In this document: piece after piece, positions 15,576-23,633 of the stretch | How the letters are laid out: every line of letters starts with the position of its first letter | Numbering within the stretch: the stretch's first letter is position 1 | Assembly (NCBI GenBank): GCA_023426145.1 | Contig: JAFABG010000004.1 | Coordinates: 10,983 to 74,982, forward strand | Source: Bacteroidota bacterium | GTDB lineage: Bacteria > Bacteroidota > Bacteroidia > Bacteroidales > Bacteroidaceae | Length of the DNA stretch: 64,000 nt | Direction: 5' to 3' | Position numbers and translations under genes: made by a program | The notes under the pieces: model-generated | The model's input: the letters and a program-made list of their open reading frames with translations, nothing else | Databases searched by the model: none | What the model was told of the DNA's origin: nothing

Positions 15576-15599
15576 AAAGGTGTGTGCGCACACACCTTT
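15576..15599. promoter_or_regulatory. Perfect 24-bp palindrome, likely LacI-family operator
   Basis: AAAGGTGTGTGC is followed directly by its exact reverse complement, with a central CG as in LacI-family operators. It overlaps the -33 TTTG (15597-15600) of the promoter that drives the LacI-type regulator and the hexuronate genes, so binding there should block transcription. The regulator's own identity as the binder is inferred from position. Confidence 0.8.
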
Positions 15600-15628
15600 G
15601 TTTAATTCAATAATTCATTTTATTTTTG
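15597..15628 (+). promoter_or_regulatory. Promoter of the hexuronate operon
   Basis: TTTG (15597-15600), a 20-nt spacer, then TATTTTTG (15621-15628) are a full match to the Bacteroides -33/-7 pattern, 30 nt before the regulator ATG. Confidence 0.8.
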
Positions 15629-15658
15629 TCATCAGAAAACAAGTAACTCGTTGGCATA

Positions 15659-16729
15659 ATGGACAAAGAATTCACAAATATTCGTATTGTAGATATCGCT
15701 AAAATGGCGGGAGTATCTGTAGGTACGGTAGACAGAGTGATTCATAAGCGTGGACGAGTGTCTGAAGAAAACAAGAAGAAAGTAGAGTCTATCCTAGAAA
15801 TGGTTAATTATCAGCCTAATCTTATGGCACGATCACTCGCATCTAGGAAGCAATATCATCTTGTGGCAATCATTCCTTCGTTTTTTTCTGGTGAATATTG
15901 GGAGGCTATTTCGGAAGGAATAGATAAAGCTGCTTCAGAGTTGGAGGCCTATAATATATCGGTAACTAAACTTTTTTTCAATCAATACAACAATAGTACG
16001 TTTGAGGACATCACTCGTAATTTGTTAGCTGAAAAAGTGGATGGAGTGTTGATTGCAACATTGTTTACTGATTCAGTAATTCGCCTTTCTCATCGGCTCG
16101 ATGAATGTAAGATTCCTTACGTTTATGTTGACTCTAATATAAAAGAGCAGCATCAGTTGGCCTATTTTGGTACCGAATCTTTTGATGCCGGAGTACTTGC
16201 TGCTAGGTTATTGATGGATAAAATTCCAACTACTGGTGATATCTTGATGGCAAGAATCATCCATGATGGGAAGAATGATTCTAATCAAGGAACGAATCGT
16301 AGCGAGGGTTTTTGCCAGTATTTAAATGAGATTGGATTTAGTGGAAAATTGCATGAAATAGAGTTGAAGATTGATGATGACGCATACAATTTTTTTAAAC
16401 TTGATGAACTCTTTGAGACTCATCCTCTTGTTAAGGGTGGAGTTATTTTTAATTCTACTTGTTACATTTTAGGCAATTATTTAAAAGTGAGAGAAAAGAG
16501 ATCGGTAGCACTTGTTGGCTATGATCTTATAGAAAGAAACACCCAACTACTCTCTGAGGGAATAATTACAGCATTAGTTGCACAACGACCTGAGAGACAG
16601 GGATATGAAGGTGTGCGGTCATTGTGTAATCTGCTACTTTTTAAGCAATCTCCCGAAAAGGTTAATTTGATGCCTATTGATATTCTTCTGAAAGAAAATC
16701 TGGTATACTATCTAAATAATAAGTTATAA
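15659..16729 (+). CDS. LacI-family transcriptional regulator of hexuronate genes
   Basis: 356 residues. The N-terminal helix-turn-helix is classic LacI (VDIAKMAGVSVGTVDRVIH, then the hinge region with NYQPNLMARSLASRK). It is followed by a periplasmic-binding-protein-like sugar domain (VAIIPSFFSGEYW, YFGTESFDAG, ALVGYDLIERN). The mannonate oxidoreductase gene begins 20 nt downstream, so it most likely senses a hexuronate or its breakdown product and represses its own operon through the 15576-15599 palindrome. The ligand is not shown by the sequence. Confidence 0.85.
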   Translation: MDKEFTNIRIVDIAKMAGVSVGTVDRVIHKRGRVSEENKKKVESILEMVNYQPNLMARSLASRKQYHLVAIIPSFFSGEYWEAISEGIDKAASELEAYNISVTKLFFNQYNNSTFEDITRNLLAEKVDGVLIATLFTDSVIRLSHRLDECKIPYVYVDSNIKEQHQLAYFGTESFDAGVLAARLLMDKIPTTGDILMARIIHDGKNDSNQGTNRSEGFCQYLNEIGFSGKLHEIELKIDDDAYNFFKLDELFETHPLVKGGVIFNSTCYILGNYLKVREKRSVALVGYDLIERNTQLLSEGIITALVAQRPERQGYEGVRSLCNLLLFKQSPEKVNLMPIDILLKENLVYYLNNKL

Positions 16730-16749
16730 ACCATATAAAGAAAAAAAAC

Positions 16750-17562
16750 ATGAACGAATTATTTTCTGTAAAAGACAAAGTTGTTGTAATTACCGGCGGA
16801 GCCGGAATCTTAGGTAAAGGTATTGCTGCTTATTTGGCTAAAGAAGGTGCAAAAGTTGTAATTCTGGATAGAAGTGCTGAAGCCGGCCAAGCTTTGGTTG
16901 ATGGAATCAAGGCTGAAGGTAATGAAGCGATGTTTTTATATACCGATGTAATGGATAAGGAAGTGTTGGAAGGTAATAAAGTAGACATTATGAAAGCTTA
17001 TGGTCGTATTGACGTATTGCTGAATGCTGCCGGAGGTAATATGGCAGGAGCTACGATTGCTCCTGATAAAACATTCTTTGATCTGCAAATCGATGCTTTC
17101 AAAAAGGTTGTTGACTTGAATTTATTTGGTACTGTGCTACCTACTATGGTATTTGCTGAAATAATGGTGGAACAAAAGAAAGGTGCGATTGTAAACTTCT
17201 GCTCAGAGTCAGCTCTTCGTCCGTTGACTCGTGTAGTGGGTTACGGTGCTGCAAAAGCTGCTATCGCTAACTTTACTAAATATATGGCAGGCGAATTGGC
17301 TTTGAAATTCGGTAATGGATTGCGTGTGAATGCTATTGCTCCAGGATTCTTCTTGACTGATCAAAATCGTGCTTTATTGACAAACCCTGATGGTTCGCTA
17401 ACTGATCGCTCTAAAACGATTTTGGCGCATACCCCATTCAACCGTTTCGGTGAACCCGAAGATCTATATGGAACGATTCATTATCTGATCAGTGATGCTT
17501 CGAACTTTGTAACTGGTACGGTTGCTGTGATCGATGGCGGCTTCGACGCTTTCTCTATCTAA
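16750..17562 (+). CDS. uxuB: SDR-family D-mannonate oxidoreductase (fructuronate reductase)
   Basis: 270 residues, short-chain dehydrogenase/reductase fold. The NAD(P)-binding TGGAGILGKG, the NAG-equivalent NAAGG, the catalytic Ser region (NFCSES) and YGAAK (Tyr/Lys pair) are all present. Directly upstream of a mannonate dehydratase gene, it most likely reduces D-fructuronate to D-mannonate. In Bacteroidetes this SDR protein replaces the unrelated long-chain UxuB of E. coli, so the symbol denotes role rather than homology. It lies 20 nt after the regulator and 35 nt before uxuA. Confidence 0.8.
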   Translation: MNELFSVKDKVVVITGGAGILGKGIAAYLAKEGAKVVILDRSAEAGQALVDGIKAEGNEAMFLYTDVMDKEVLEGNKVDIMKAYGRIDVLLNAAGGNMAGATIAPDKTFFDLQIDAFKKVVDLNLFGTVLPTMVFAEIMVEQKKGAIVNFCSESALRPLTRVVGYGAAKAAIANFTKYMAGELALKFGNGLRVNAIAPGFFLTDQNRALLTNPDGSLTDRSKTILAHTPFNRFGEPEDLYGTIHYLISDASNFVTGTVAVIDGGFDAFSI

Positions 17563-17597
17563 TCTTATTCAACAATCATTATTCAAAAATTAGTATT

Positions 17598-18767
17598 ATG
17601 TATTTATGTGAACAAACTTGGCGCTGGTATGGCCCTAATGATCCTGTAAGTTTATGGGATATCAAACAGGCAGGTGCTACCGGTATAGTGAATGCGCTTC
17701 ATCATATCCCCAATGGAGAGGTGTGGACAGTAGAAGAAATCATGAAGCGGAAGCAAATGATTGAAGAAGTAGGACTTACTTGGTCGGTTGTTGAGAGTGT
17801 ACCCGTACACGAACATATCAAGACTCAGACAGGTGATTTCATGAGATATATTGAAAATTATAAGGAAAGCATCCGTAATCTTGCTCAATGTGGCGTGATG
17901 GTGGTTACTTACAATTTTATGCCTGTGCTAGACTGGACCCGTACGGATCTTGCTTATACCATGCCTGATGGTTCAAAAGCTTTGCGATTTGAAAAAGCAG
18001 CTTTTGTTGCATTCGATCTTTTCATCTTGAAGCGCCCGAATGCTGAAAAAGACTACTCTTCGGAAGAAATAGCTAAAGCTAAATCTCGTTTTGAGCAGAT
18101 GAGCGAAGATGATAAGAAGTTGTTAGTTCGTAATATGATTGCAGGACTTCCAGGTTCTGAAGAGAGTTTTACTGTCGAACAATTCCAAGAAGCACTTGAT
18201 CGTTATAATGATATTGATGCGGAGAAACTTCGTTCAAATTTGATTTTCTTCTTGAAGGAAATAGCTCCTGTAGCTGATGAAGTTGGTGCGAAGCTGGTGA
18301 TCCATCCTGATGATCCTCCTTATACGATTCTAGGTTTGCCACGTATTTTGAGTACTGAAGAAGACTTTAAGAAACTGATTGAAGCAGTTCCTAACGAATC
18401 TAATGGTCTTTGTTTATGCACTGGTTCGTTTGGTGTGCGTGCTGATAATGATTTAGCAGGTATGATGGAACGTTTTGGTGATCGCGTAAACTTTGTACAC
18501 TTGCGTAGCACACAGCGTGATGAAGAAGGTAACTTCTTCGAAGCAAATCATTTGGAAGGAAACGTTGATATGTATAACGTAATGAAAAGCTTGATTCTTC
18601 TTCAACAACGTCGTAAATGTTCAATAGCTATGCGTCCAGATCATGGACACCAGATGATTGACGATTTGAAAAAGAAAACGAATCCTGGATATTCTTGTTT
18701 AGGTCGTCTTCGTGGACTGGCAGAATTGCGTGGATTGGAAGTAGGAATCGCTAAGTCTATTCTTTAA
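17598..18767 (+). CDS. uxuA: Mannonate dehydratase UxuA
   Basis: 389 residues, the usual UxuA length. The N-terminus has EQTWRWYGPNDPVSL and the region ATGIVNALHHIPNGEVW, diagnostic of the family. Metal-binding residues are expected in KLVIHPDDPP, CLCTGSFG, FVHLRS and MRPDHGH. The enzyme dehydrates D-mannonate to 2-keto-3-deoxygluconate. It is the last gene of the operon and ends before a long hairpin terminator. KdgK and KdgA are not in the window, so later steps are encoded elsewhere. Confidence 0.95.
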   Translation: MYLCEQTWRWYGPNDPVSLWDIKQAGATGIVNALHHIPNGEVWTVEEIMKRKQMIEEVGLTWSVVESVPVHEHIKTQTGDFMRYIENYKESIRNLAQCGVMVVTYNFMPVLDWTRTDLAYTMPDGSKALRFEKAAFVAFDLFILKRPNAEKDYSSEEIAKAKSRFEQMSEDDKKLLVRNMIAGLPGSEESFTVEQFQEALDRYNDIDAEKLRSNLIFFLKEIAPVADEVGAKLVIHPDDPPYTILGLPRILSTEEDFKKLIEAVPNESNGLCLCTGSFGVRADNDLAGMMERFGDRVNFVHLRSTQRDEEGNFFEANHLEGNVDMYNVMKSLILLQQRRKCSIAMRPDHGHQMIDDLKKKTNPGYSCLGRLRGLAELRGLEVGIAKSIL

Positions 18768-18798
18768 TCGATATTTCATATTTCTGTTATTAATAATG

Positions 18799-18847
18799 AA
18801 AGACGCTACGGCTATGATTGAATACAATTATAGTGGTAGTGTCTTTT
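18799..18847. terminator. Bidirectional terminator between uxuA and the exonuclease gene
   Basis: AAAGACGCTAC pairs with GTAGTGTCTTT (one G-U), with inner GCTAT/ATAGT pairing and a short loop. It overlaps the stop codon of the convergent exonuclease gene by a few bases. Confidence 0.75.
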
Positions 18848-19391
18848 AAAATAAATACCCCGTATGTGTATCGACTACTTTTTCTTTTTTGGGTTCGGGA
18901 ATGAGTTGCAAAGCTATTTGTGCACAAGCTTCAGCATCAGCAAGTGCATGATGATGATTCGTTAAATCATATCCACAACGAGCAGCGACAGTGTGCAACT
19001 GGTGATTGGGTAGTTCTTTTCCAAAGACTTTCCGAGAAGTACGACATGTGCAGTAGAATTTGTAGTCAGGATAAGTCAACTGATAGGCTTCATGAACAGC
19101 TTTAAGGCAACCTTCATCGAACGGGCTGTTGTGAGCCACTAAAGGAAGATCCTCAAGTAGAGGCTTTATTTCAGCCCATACCTTAGGAAAATCTTCAGCT
19201 TTTTCTGTATCCGTAGAGGTAAGCCCATGAACCGCTGTTGTCCATTGGGTATAGTAGTTTGGAAAAGGGCGAATCAGGCGATAAAGTTTGTTTATGATCT
19301 TTCCATTCTTTACGATGACTATTCCTACGCTACACACACTGGCGCGATTCCCATTAGCTGTCTCAAAGTCTATTGCTACAAAATTCTTCAT
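18846..19391 (-). CDS. DnaQ-like 3'-5' exonuclease (DEDDh family)
   Basis: 181 residues. The DEDDh catalytic set is visible: Asp8 and Glu10 in IDFETAN, Asp92 in HNSPFDEG, and His147 with Asp152 in NHHHALADAEA. It resembles the stand-alone epsilon-like/EXOIII exonucleases rather than the polymerase III subunit. It probably trims DNA or RNA 3' ends. The ATG lies immediately next to the stop of the MarR gene (no gap), so the two are cotranscribed. Why a MarR unit would carry an exonuclease is not clear. Confidence 0.85.
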   Translation of the reverse strand: MKNFVAIDFETANGNRASVCSVGIVIVKNGKIINKLYRLIRPFPNYYTQWTTAVHGLTSTDTEKAEDFPKVWAEIKPLLEDLPLVAHNSPFDEGCLKAVHEAYQLTYPDYKFYCTCRTSRKVFGKELPNHQLHTVAARCGYDLTNHHHALADAEACAQIALQLIPEPKKEKVVDTHTGYLF

Positions 19392-19754
19392 TTATTCTTC
19401 AGTTGTTTTCAATATATCTTTCAGTAAATTAGGAATATCCTGTTCATTACATTTAATTTGCGATAAAGCTTGTTTCCCTTTAGGGGTTAAAGAGAAATAC
19501 ATTTGTCTTTTATCAACAACTCCCAACACTCGCTCTACTAATCCTTTGCTTTCTACCGATCTAATTACTTTAGAAGTGTTTGAGGTAGTAAGTCCTAGTG
19601 ATTCGGCTAGTTCACCAGAAGAAAGTCTTTCTGTTTTCGACAGCGTACAAAGTAGCATCCCTTCATTTAAACATAAGTTATGTGCTTTCTCAAATTCCAG
19701 TTCAAAAGCAGCTACTGCACGATAAATATCTCTTATTTTACATAATGTTTCCAT
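19392..19754 (-). CDS. MarR-family transcriptional regulator
   Basis: 120 residues with a winged helix: LSSGELAESLGLTTSNTSKVIRSVESKGLVERV is the recognition region (helices 3-4) and DKRQMYFSLTPKG the wing, typical of MarR proteins. Three cysteines (Cys5, Cys28, Cys108) leave room for thiol-based sensing as in OhrR-type members; this is a possibility only. Its promoter is directly abutted by a TTTCCTCAGGAAA dyad, and similar dyads precede the efflux genes, so it probably controls itself and the efflux region. Confidence 0.85.
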   Translation of the reverse strand: METLCKIRDIYRAVAAFELEFEKAHNLCLNEGMLLCTLSKTERLSSGELAESLGLTTSNTSKVIRSVESKGLVERVLGVVDKRQMYFSLTPKGKQALSQIKCNEQDIPNLLKDILKTTEE

Positions 19755-19783
19755 ATTGTCTTTTTCTTTGTTTGATTGCTTAT

Positions 19784-19813
19784 TCCCGACAGACTATAAC
19801 TAATCTGTCGGGA
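19784..19813 (-). repeat. 10-bp stem-loop in the leader of the MarR message
   Basis: TCCCGACAGA (19784-19793) and TCTGTCGGGA (19804-19813) are perfect reverse complements with a 10-nt loop. It lies between the -7 box and the ATG, so it is transcribed. No U-run follows, so it is not an obvious terminator. It could be an mRNA-stability or protein-binding element. Confidence 0.6.
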
Positions 19814-19834
19814 CTGGCAAATCCAATTGCCATG

Positions 19835-19865
19835 CAAAAGTAGATATAATTAGTAATGAAACAAA
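19835..19865 (-). promoter_or_regulatory. Promoter of marR-type gene
   Basis: On the minus strand TTTG (19862-19865), a 19-nt spacer, then TACTTTTG (19835-19842) are a full -33/-7 match. The operator-like dyad at 19866-19878 touches the -33 element. Confidence 0.75.
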
Positions 19866-19878
19866 TTTCCTCAGGAAA
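19866..19878. promoter_or_regulatory. MarR operator-like dyad, site A
   Basis: TTTCCTCAGGAAA is a perfect inverted repeat (TTTCCT/AGGAAA around one base), directly upstream of the -33 element of the MarR gene. Related sites are at 26126-26138, 27037-27049 and 27087-27099. Confidence 0.65.
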
Positions 19879-19890
19879 CTGTTTCGTCCA

Positions 19891-20082
19891 TTAGCTATTC
19901 TTAACTCCTATTTTATCAAGAATCATTTCAAGAGGGCAGAATCCGGTGAATGATGATTGCACAAGGTTGAGTCCAACAAATAGAGGTAGGAAAAGCCACC
20001 CATTAGATACAAAATAACTAAGCGTTATACCAATAAGTACTAATGTGCCAGCTACAAGGCGAATGATATATTCTTTTTTCAT
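19891..20082 (-). CDS. DUF2892 (YgaP-like) two-helix membrane protein
   Basis: 63 residues with two transmembrane helices (about residues 5-25 and 29-45) and the GFCPLEMILDKIGVK tail, matching the DUF2892/YgaP membrane-domain family. These small proteins often sit beside rhodanese, thioredoxin or sulfur-related genes. Here it is the last gene of the efflux block, 2 nt after the PII-like gene. Function unknown; the fixed Cys in GFCPLE recurs in the family. Confidence 0.75.
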   Translation of the reverse strand: MKKEYIIRLVAGTLVLIGITLSYFVSNGWLFLPLFVGLNLVQSSFTGFCPLEMILDKIGVKNS

Positions 20083-20084
20083 AA

Positions 20085-20402
20085 TTAAAGAAATTTAGAG
20101 TATTGTTCTACATCAAGAATAAAAGCATGAACCGGGTATGGATTCCGAGTTTCATCATTACATTTATCTATGCTTTGGATAACATTGCGAGCAATGTCTT
20201 CCGGTGCAAAGCTGAACAGCAAGATCGAGTTCGTTTTAGCTTTTGGTGAATCTGAACCGAACCAGTTGAGTGCCACGTGCTCTTTGCTCTTTTTGAATCC
20301 GGTCATAGACATCACGCTGAAACGGTTTACACCAGCTTCATGGAGTAGTTTGGATACTCGCTCCTGATACTCGGTGATACTTAAAACGATGATTAGTTTC
20401 AT
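20085..20402 (-). CDS. PII-like small protein linked to RND pump
   Basis: 105 residues beginning MKLIIVLSITEYQERVSKLL and ending in a FILDVEQYSKF strand. The beta-alpha-beta pattern with a central variable loop fits the PII-like ferredoxin-fold group (DUF3240/PII-NG type) found next to RND efflux genes. The classic uridylylation Tyr51 region is not present. It sits 2 nt after the RND gene and 2 nt before DUF2892, so it is certainly cotranscribed and probably modulates or senses for the pump. Family placement is by pattern and moderate. Confidence 0.55.
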   Translation of the reverse strand: MKLIIVLSITEYQERVSKLLHEAGVNRFSVMSMTGFKKSKEHVALNWFGSDSPKAKTNSILLFSFAPEDIARNVIQSIDKCNDETRNPYPVHAFILDVEQYSKFL

Positions 20403-20404
20403 AA

Positions 20405-23400
20405 TTATTTTACTTTATTCTTTAACATCTTAAAATATAATAAAGGCACTACTACTAGAGTAAGCATGGTAGAAGTTAGGGTTCCTCCCATTAAAGAGAT
20501 GGCTAGTCCTTGGAAAATAGGATCAAACAACATAACTATGGCTCCAAGTACTACACCTCCGGCTGTAAGAATGATAGGAGTAGTACGTACAGCTCCGGCT
20601 TCGATAACAGCTTGCTTCAATGGAATGCCGTCTTTCAAACGTATATCAATGAAGTCAATTAATAACACCGAATTTCGTACCATTATACCTGCTAGCGCAA
20701 TAAAACCGATCATAGAAGGAGCACTAAAATAAGCCCCCATAACCCAGTGACCTAGAACAATTCCAATGAGAGACAGAGGAATGGCAGCTAGCTGCACAAG
20801 GGGAGTGATAAAGTTTTGGAACCAACCTACAATGAGCATATAAATGATGATCAAAACAAATAGGAATGCTAAACCAAGGTCACGAAATACCTCGTAAGTG
20901 ATTTTCCATTCACCATCCCACTTGATTGAAAAATTGTCTTCCTTCTCTGGTTGTGCACTATATTCTTCGTTGAGCGTATATCCTTCGGGCAACTTAATTT
21001 TAGCTAGTTGTTTAGAAGCATCCATCATAGCATAAACAGGACTTTCAAGTTCACCTGCTACTTCAGCTAGCACATAAACAACTCGTTTCTGATTTTTCCG
21101 ATAGATACTTTTGGCTTTCTCTCCTTCTTTAACATTTACTAAGTTGCCTATCTGTGTAGTCGTTCCACGAGGACTGACTACATTGAGACTCATCACTTCG
21201 TTGATGTTCGATTTTTGTTCTTCTGGAAGCTGGAGCATTATGCCCACTTGATTGACAGTTGATGGCTGGTGGAGGACACCTACAGGTAGCCCTGATAAAG
21301 CACCACGCATATTTTGCACAATCTGTCCACTAGGGATACCTTGCTTCATGGCTTTGTCTTTATCTACCTCAAACTTATATTCGGTTTGATTACTTTCAAC
21401 CGTCCAATCAACATCTACTACATTATCTGTTTTGGACAGAATTGCTTTAACCTTTTCACCAATTTCAATCTGCTTGTTGTAATCAGGACCATAAATCTCA
21501 GCTACCACTGTTGACATAACCGGAGGACCGGGAGGAACTTCTACGACTTTCACATTCGCTCCATATCTTTTCCCGATTTTTTGCAAACTGGCGCGCATAG
21601 CTCTAGCTATGTCATGACTTTGTTCGCTACGTTCTCCTTTATCAATCAGATTCACTTGTATATCGGCAACATTATCACCTCGGCGTAAGTCATAGTGACG
21701 AACCAACCCATTAAAACTGATAGGAGCAGATGTGCCGACATAAATCTGATAGTTTGTCACCATGTTTTGCTGGCTGATGTAGGCACCTAACTCTTGAGTG
21801 ACGGCTGATGTACGCTCTAATGTTGTACCTTCGGGCATGTCGACTACTACCTGGAACTCATTTTTATTATCAAATGGAAGCATCTTTACAGGCACTGATT
21901 TTGTATAGAATAAAACCAACGAACCTAATAAAATTACTGTCAATCCTATCATGAAACTCCAGCGTTTTTTCCGACTTTCAAGGAAAGGAGTTGTGATGGC
22001 TGAGTATACTTTATATATACGGGTCTTATGCACGTCAGAACTGTCTTCATCCACCTTTGCTTCTTCATTCTCATCACTATCGTTTTTCCCTTTGTGTCGT
22101 AAAAACAAATACCCAAAATAAGGAGTAAGAGTTAGTGCTAGCAGTAAAGAGAAGATCATAGCTATAGATGATCCAATGGGCATCGGACTCATATAAGGTC
22201 CCATCATTCCAGATACGAAAGCCATTGGTAATACCGCAGCTATAACTGTTAATGTGGCCAATATGGTTGGATTTCCCACTTCATTGATAGCATAGAGTGC
22301 AGCTTGCATCGGCGGAAGTTTCTTCATTTTGAAGTGTCGGTACATGTTTTCTGCAATGATAATCGAGTCGTCGGTTACAATACCAGTTACAAAGACTAAT
22401 GCAAACAGTGTGATGCGGTTTAGCGTGTAACCAAGAAAGTAGTAGGCGAAGAGAGTCAGTGCAAAGGTGATAGGTACGGAAAGGAAAACGACTAAACCGC
22501 CGCGCCATCCCATGGCCGCCATAACAAAGAGGGTTACGATGAGAATGGCAATCGTGAGGTGCCAAAGTAATTCTGAAACCTTGTGTGAAGCTGTAAGGCC
22601 ATAATTTCTAGTTACCTCTACATTAAGATCATTGGTGATCAGATCTTTTTTTAAATGATCTACTCTATTAATTAGAATGTCGGCAAGTTTCATGGCATCT
22701 GCCCCCTTCTTCTTGGCAATAGAAACAGTAACAGCAGCATATTCGTCAGGATTCTTTCCGAATTCTTTTGGACTGGCAGCCCCATATCCAAAGGATACGT
22801 AAGTGTCAGGTAACTTTGGACCGTCATCTACAGTAGCAACTTGATATAGGTATACAGGTTGTCCATTATTTGTTCCTACAATCGTGTTTTTGACTTCTTC
22901 TACATTGGCGAAGAAATTACCCGTTTGTACAGAATATACAGCATCACCCGTAATGATGTTACCACTTTCCATCTGTGCGTTATTCGCTGATAGAGACTGA
23001 GAGATGATTCCGAAATCAATCTTACTTTCAGCCATCTTGTCTTTGTCGAGCCATACATTCACTTGGCGATTTTGTCCTCCTATAATTTTGACTTGAGCCA
23101 CATCTGGCGTTTTCTTGAGTTCGTTAGCCAATACTTCTGCCACTTGTCTAATTTGGTAACTTCCCATCTTGTCACTCCATAAAGTGAACGAAAGAACAGG
23201 TACGTCATCTATGGAGCGCGATTTCACTAAAGGCATCGTTACTCCTTGAGGCATCTGATCCATATTTTTCATTAGTTCGTTGTATAACTTAACTAACGAA
23301 CGTTCTACATCTTCTCCAACATAGAATTGAACGGTTAGCATAGCCATGCCATTCATGGATGTAGAATACACATCTTCTACTCCTTTAATATTAGAGACGA

Positions 23401-23623
23401 TCTTTTCGATAGGTTGCACAACTGTACTTTCCATTTCACTGGGGCTTGCTCCAGGATATCCAATCATAATATCCGCCATCGGCACCTCTATTTGAGGCTC
23501 TTCTTCGCGCGGAATATAGTAGATACTGAATACGCCGAGCAGCATAAAAGCAATCATCAGCAGAATACTCAGCTTTGATTTGATAAATGCTTTTGCTATT
23601 TTTCCTGATATTCCTTGTTCCAT
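20405..23623 (-). CDS. RND efflux transporter, inner-membrane permease subunit
   Basis: 1072 residues, the usual RND length: a first helix at residues 18-37, a large periplasmic loop, a helix bundle around 355-530, a second loop, and a final bundle from about 920. TM4 carries adjacent Asp418 and Asp419 (VTDDSIIIAEN), the proton-relay pair of HAE1-type drug pumps; heavy-metal pumps usually have a single Asp there. The segment VPPGPPVMSTVVAEIYGP in the second loop is characteristic of its subgroup. With the adaptor and TolC genes upstream it forms a complete tripartite pump. Substrate unknown. Confidence 0.9.
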   Translation of the reverse strand: MEQGISGKIAKAFIKSKLSILLMIAFMLLGVFSIYYIPREEEPQIEVPMADIMIGYPGASPSEMESTVVQPIEKIVSNIKGVEDVYSTSMNGMAMLTVQFYVGEDVERSLVKLYNELMKNMDQMPQGVTMPLVKSRSIDDVPVLSFTLWSDKMGSYQIRQVAEVLANELKKTPDVAQVKIIGGQNRQVNVWLDKDKMAESKIDFGIISQSLSANNAQMESGNIITGDAVYSVQTGNFFANVEEVKNTIVGTNNGQPVYLYQVATVDDGPKLPDTYVSFGYGAASPKEFGKNPDEYAAVTVSIAKKKGADAMKLADILINRVDHLKKDLITNDLNVEVTRNYGLTASHKVSELLWHLTIAILIVTLFVMAAMGWRGGLVVFLSVPITFALTLFAYYFLGYTLNRITLFALVFVTGIVTDDSIIIAENMYRHFKMKKLPPMQAALYAINEVGNPTILATLTVIAAVLPMAFVSGMMGPYMSPMPIGSSIAMIFSLLLALTLTPYFGYLFLRHKGKNDSDENEEAKVDEDSSDVHKTRIYKVYSAITTPFLESRKKRWSFMIGLTVILLGSLVLFYTKSVPVKMLPFDNKNEFQVVVDMPEGTTLERTSAVTQELGAYISQQNMVTNYQIYVGTSAPISFNGLVRHYDLRRGDNVADIQVNLIDKGERSEQSHDIARAMRASLQKIGKRYGANVKVVEVPPGPPVMSTVVAEIYGPDYNKQIEIGEKVKAILSKTDNVVDVDWTVESNQTEYKFEVDKDKAMKQGIPSGQIVQNMRGALSGLPVGVLHQPSTVNQVGIMLQLPEEQKSNINEVMSLNVVSPRGTTTQIGNLVNVKEGEKAKSIYRKNQKRVVYVLAEVAGELESPVYAMMDASKQLAKIKLPEGYTLNEEYSAQPEKEDNFSIKWDGEWKITYEVFRDLGLAFLFVLIIIYMLIVGWFQNFITPLVQLAAIPLSLIGIVLGHWVMGAYFSAPSMIGFIALAGIMVRNSVLLIDFIDIRLKDGIPLKQAVIEAGAVRTTPIILTAGGVVLGAIVMLFDPIFQGLAISLMGGTLTSTMLTLVVVPLLYFKMLKNKVK

Positions 23624-23633
23624 AATCGTGCAA

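Noticed and set aside
20405..23623. Heavy-metal (CusA/CzcA) assignment for the RND pump
   Set aside because: TM4 has the adjacent Asp418-Asp419 pair of HAE1 pumps and the Met-rich metal relay is not evident; the PII-like neighbour alone is not enough.
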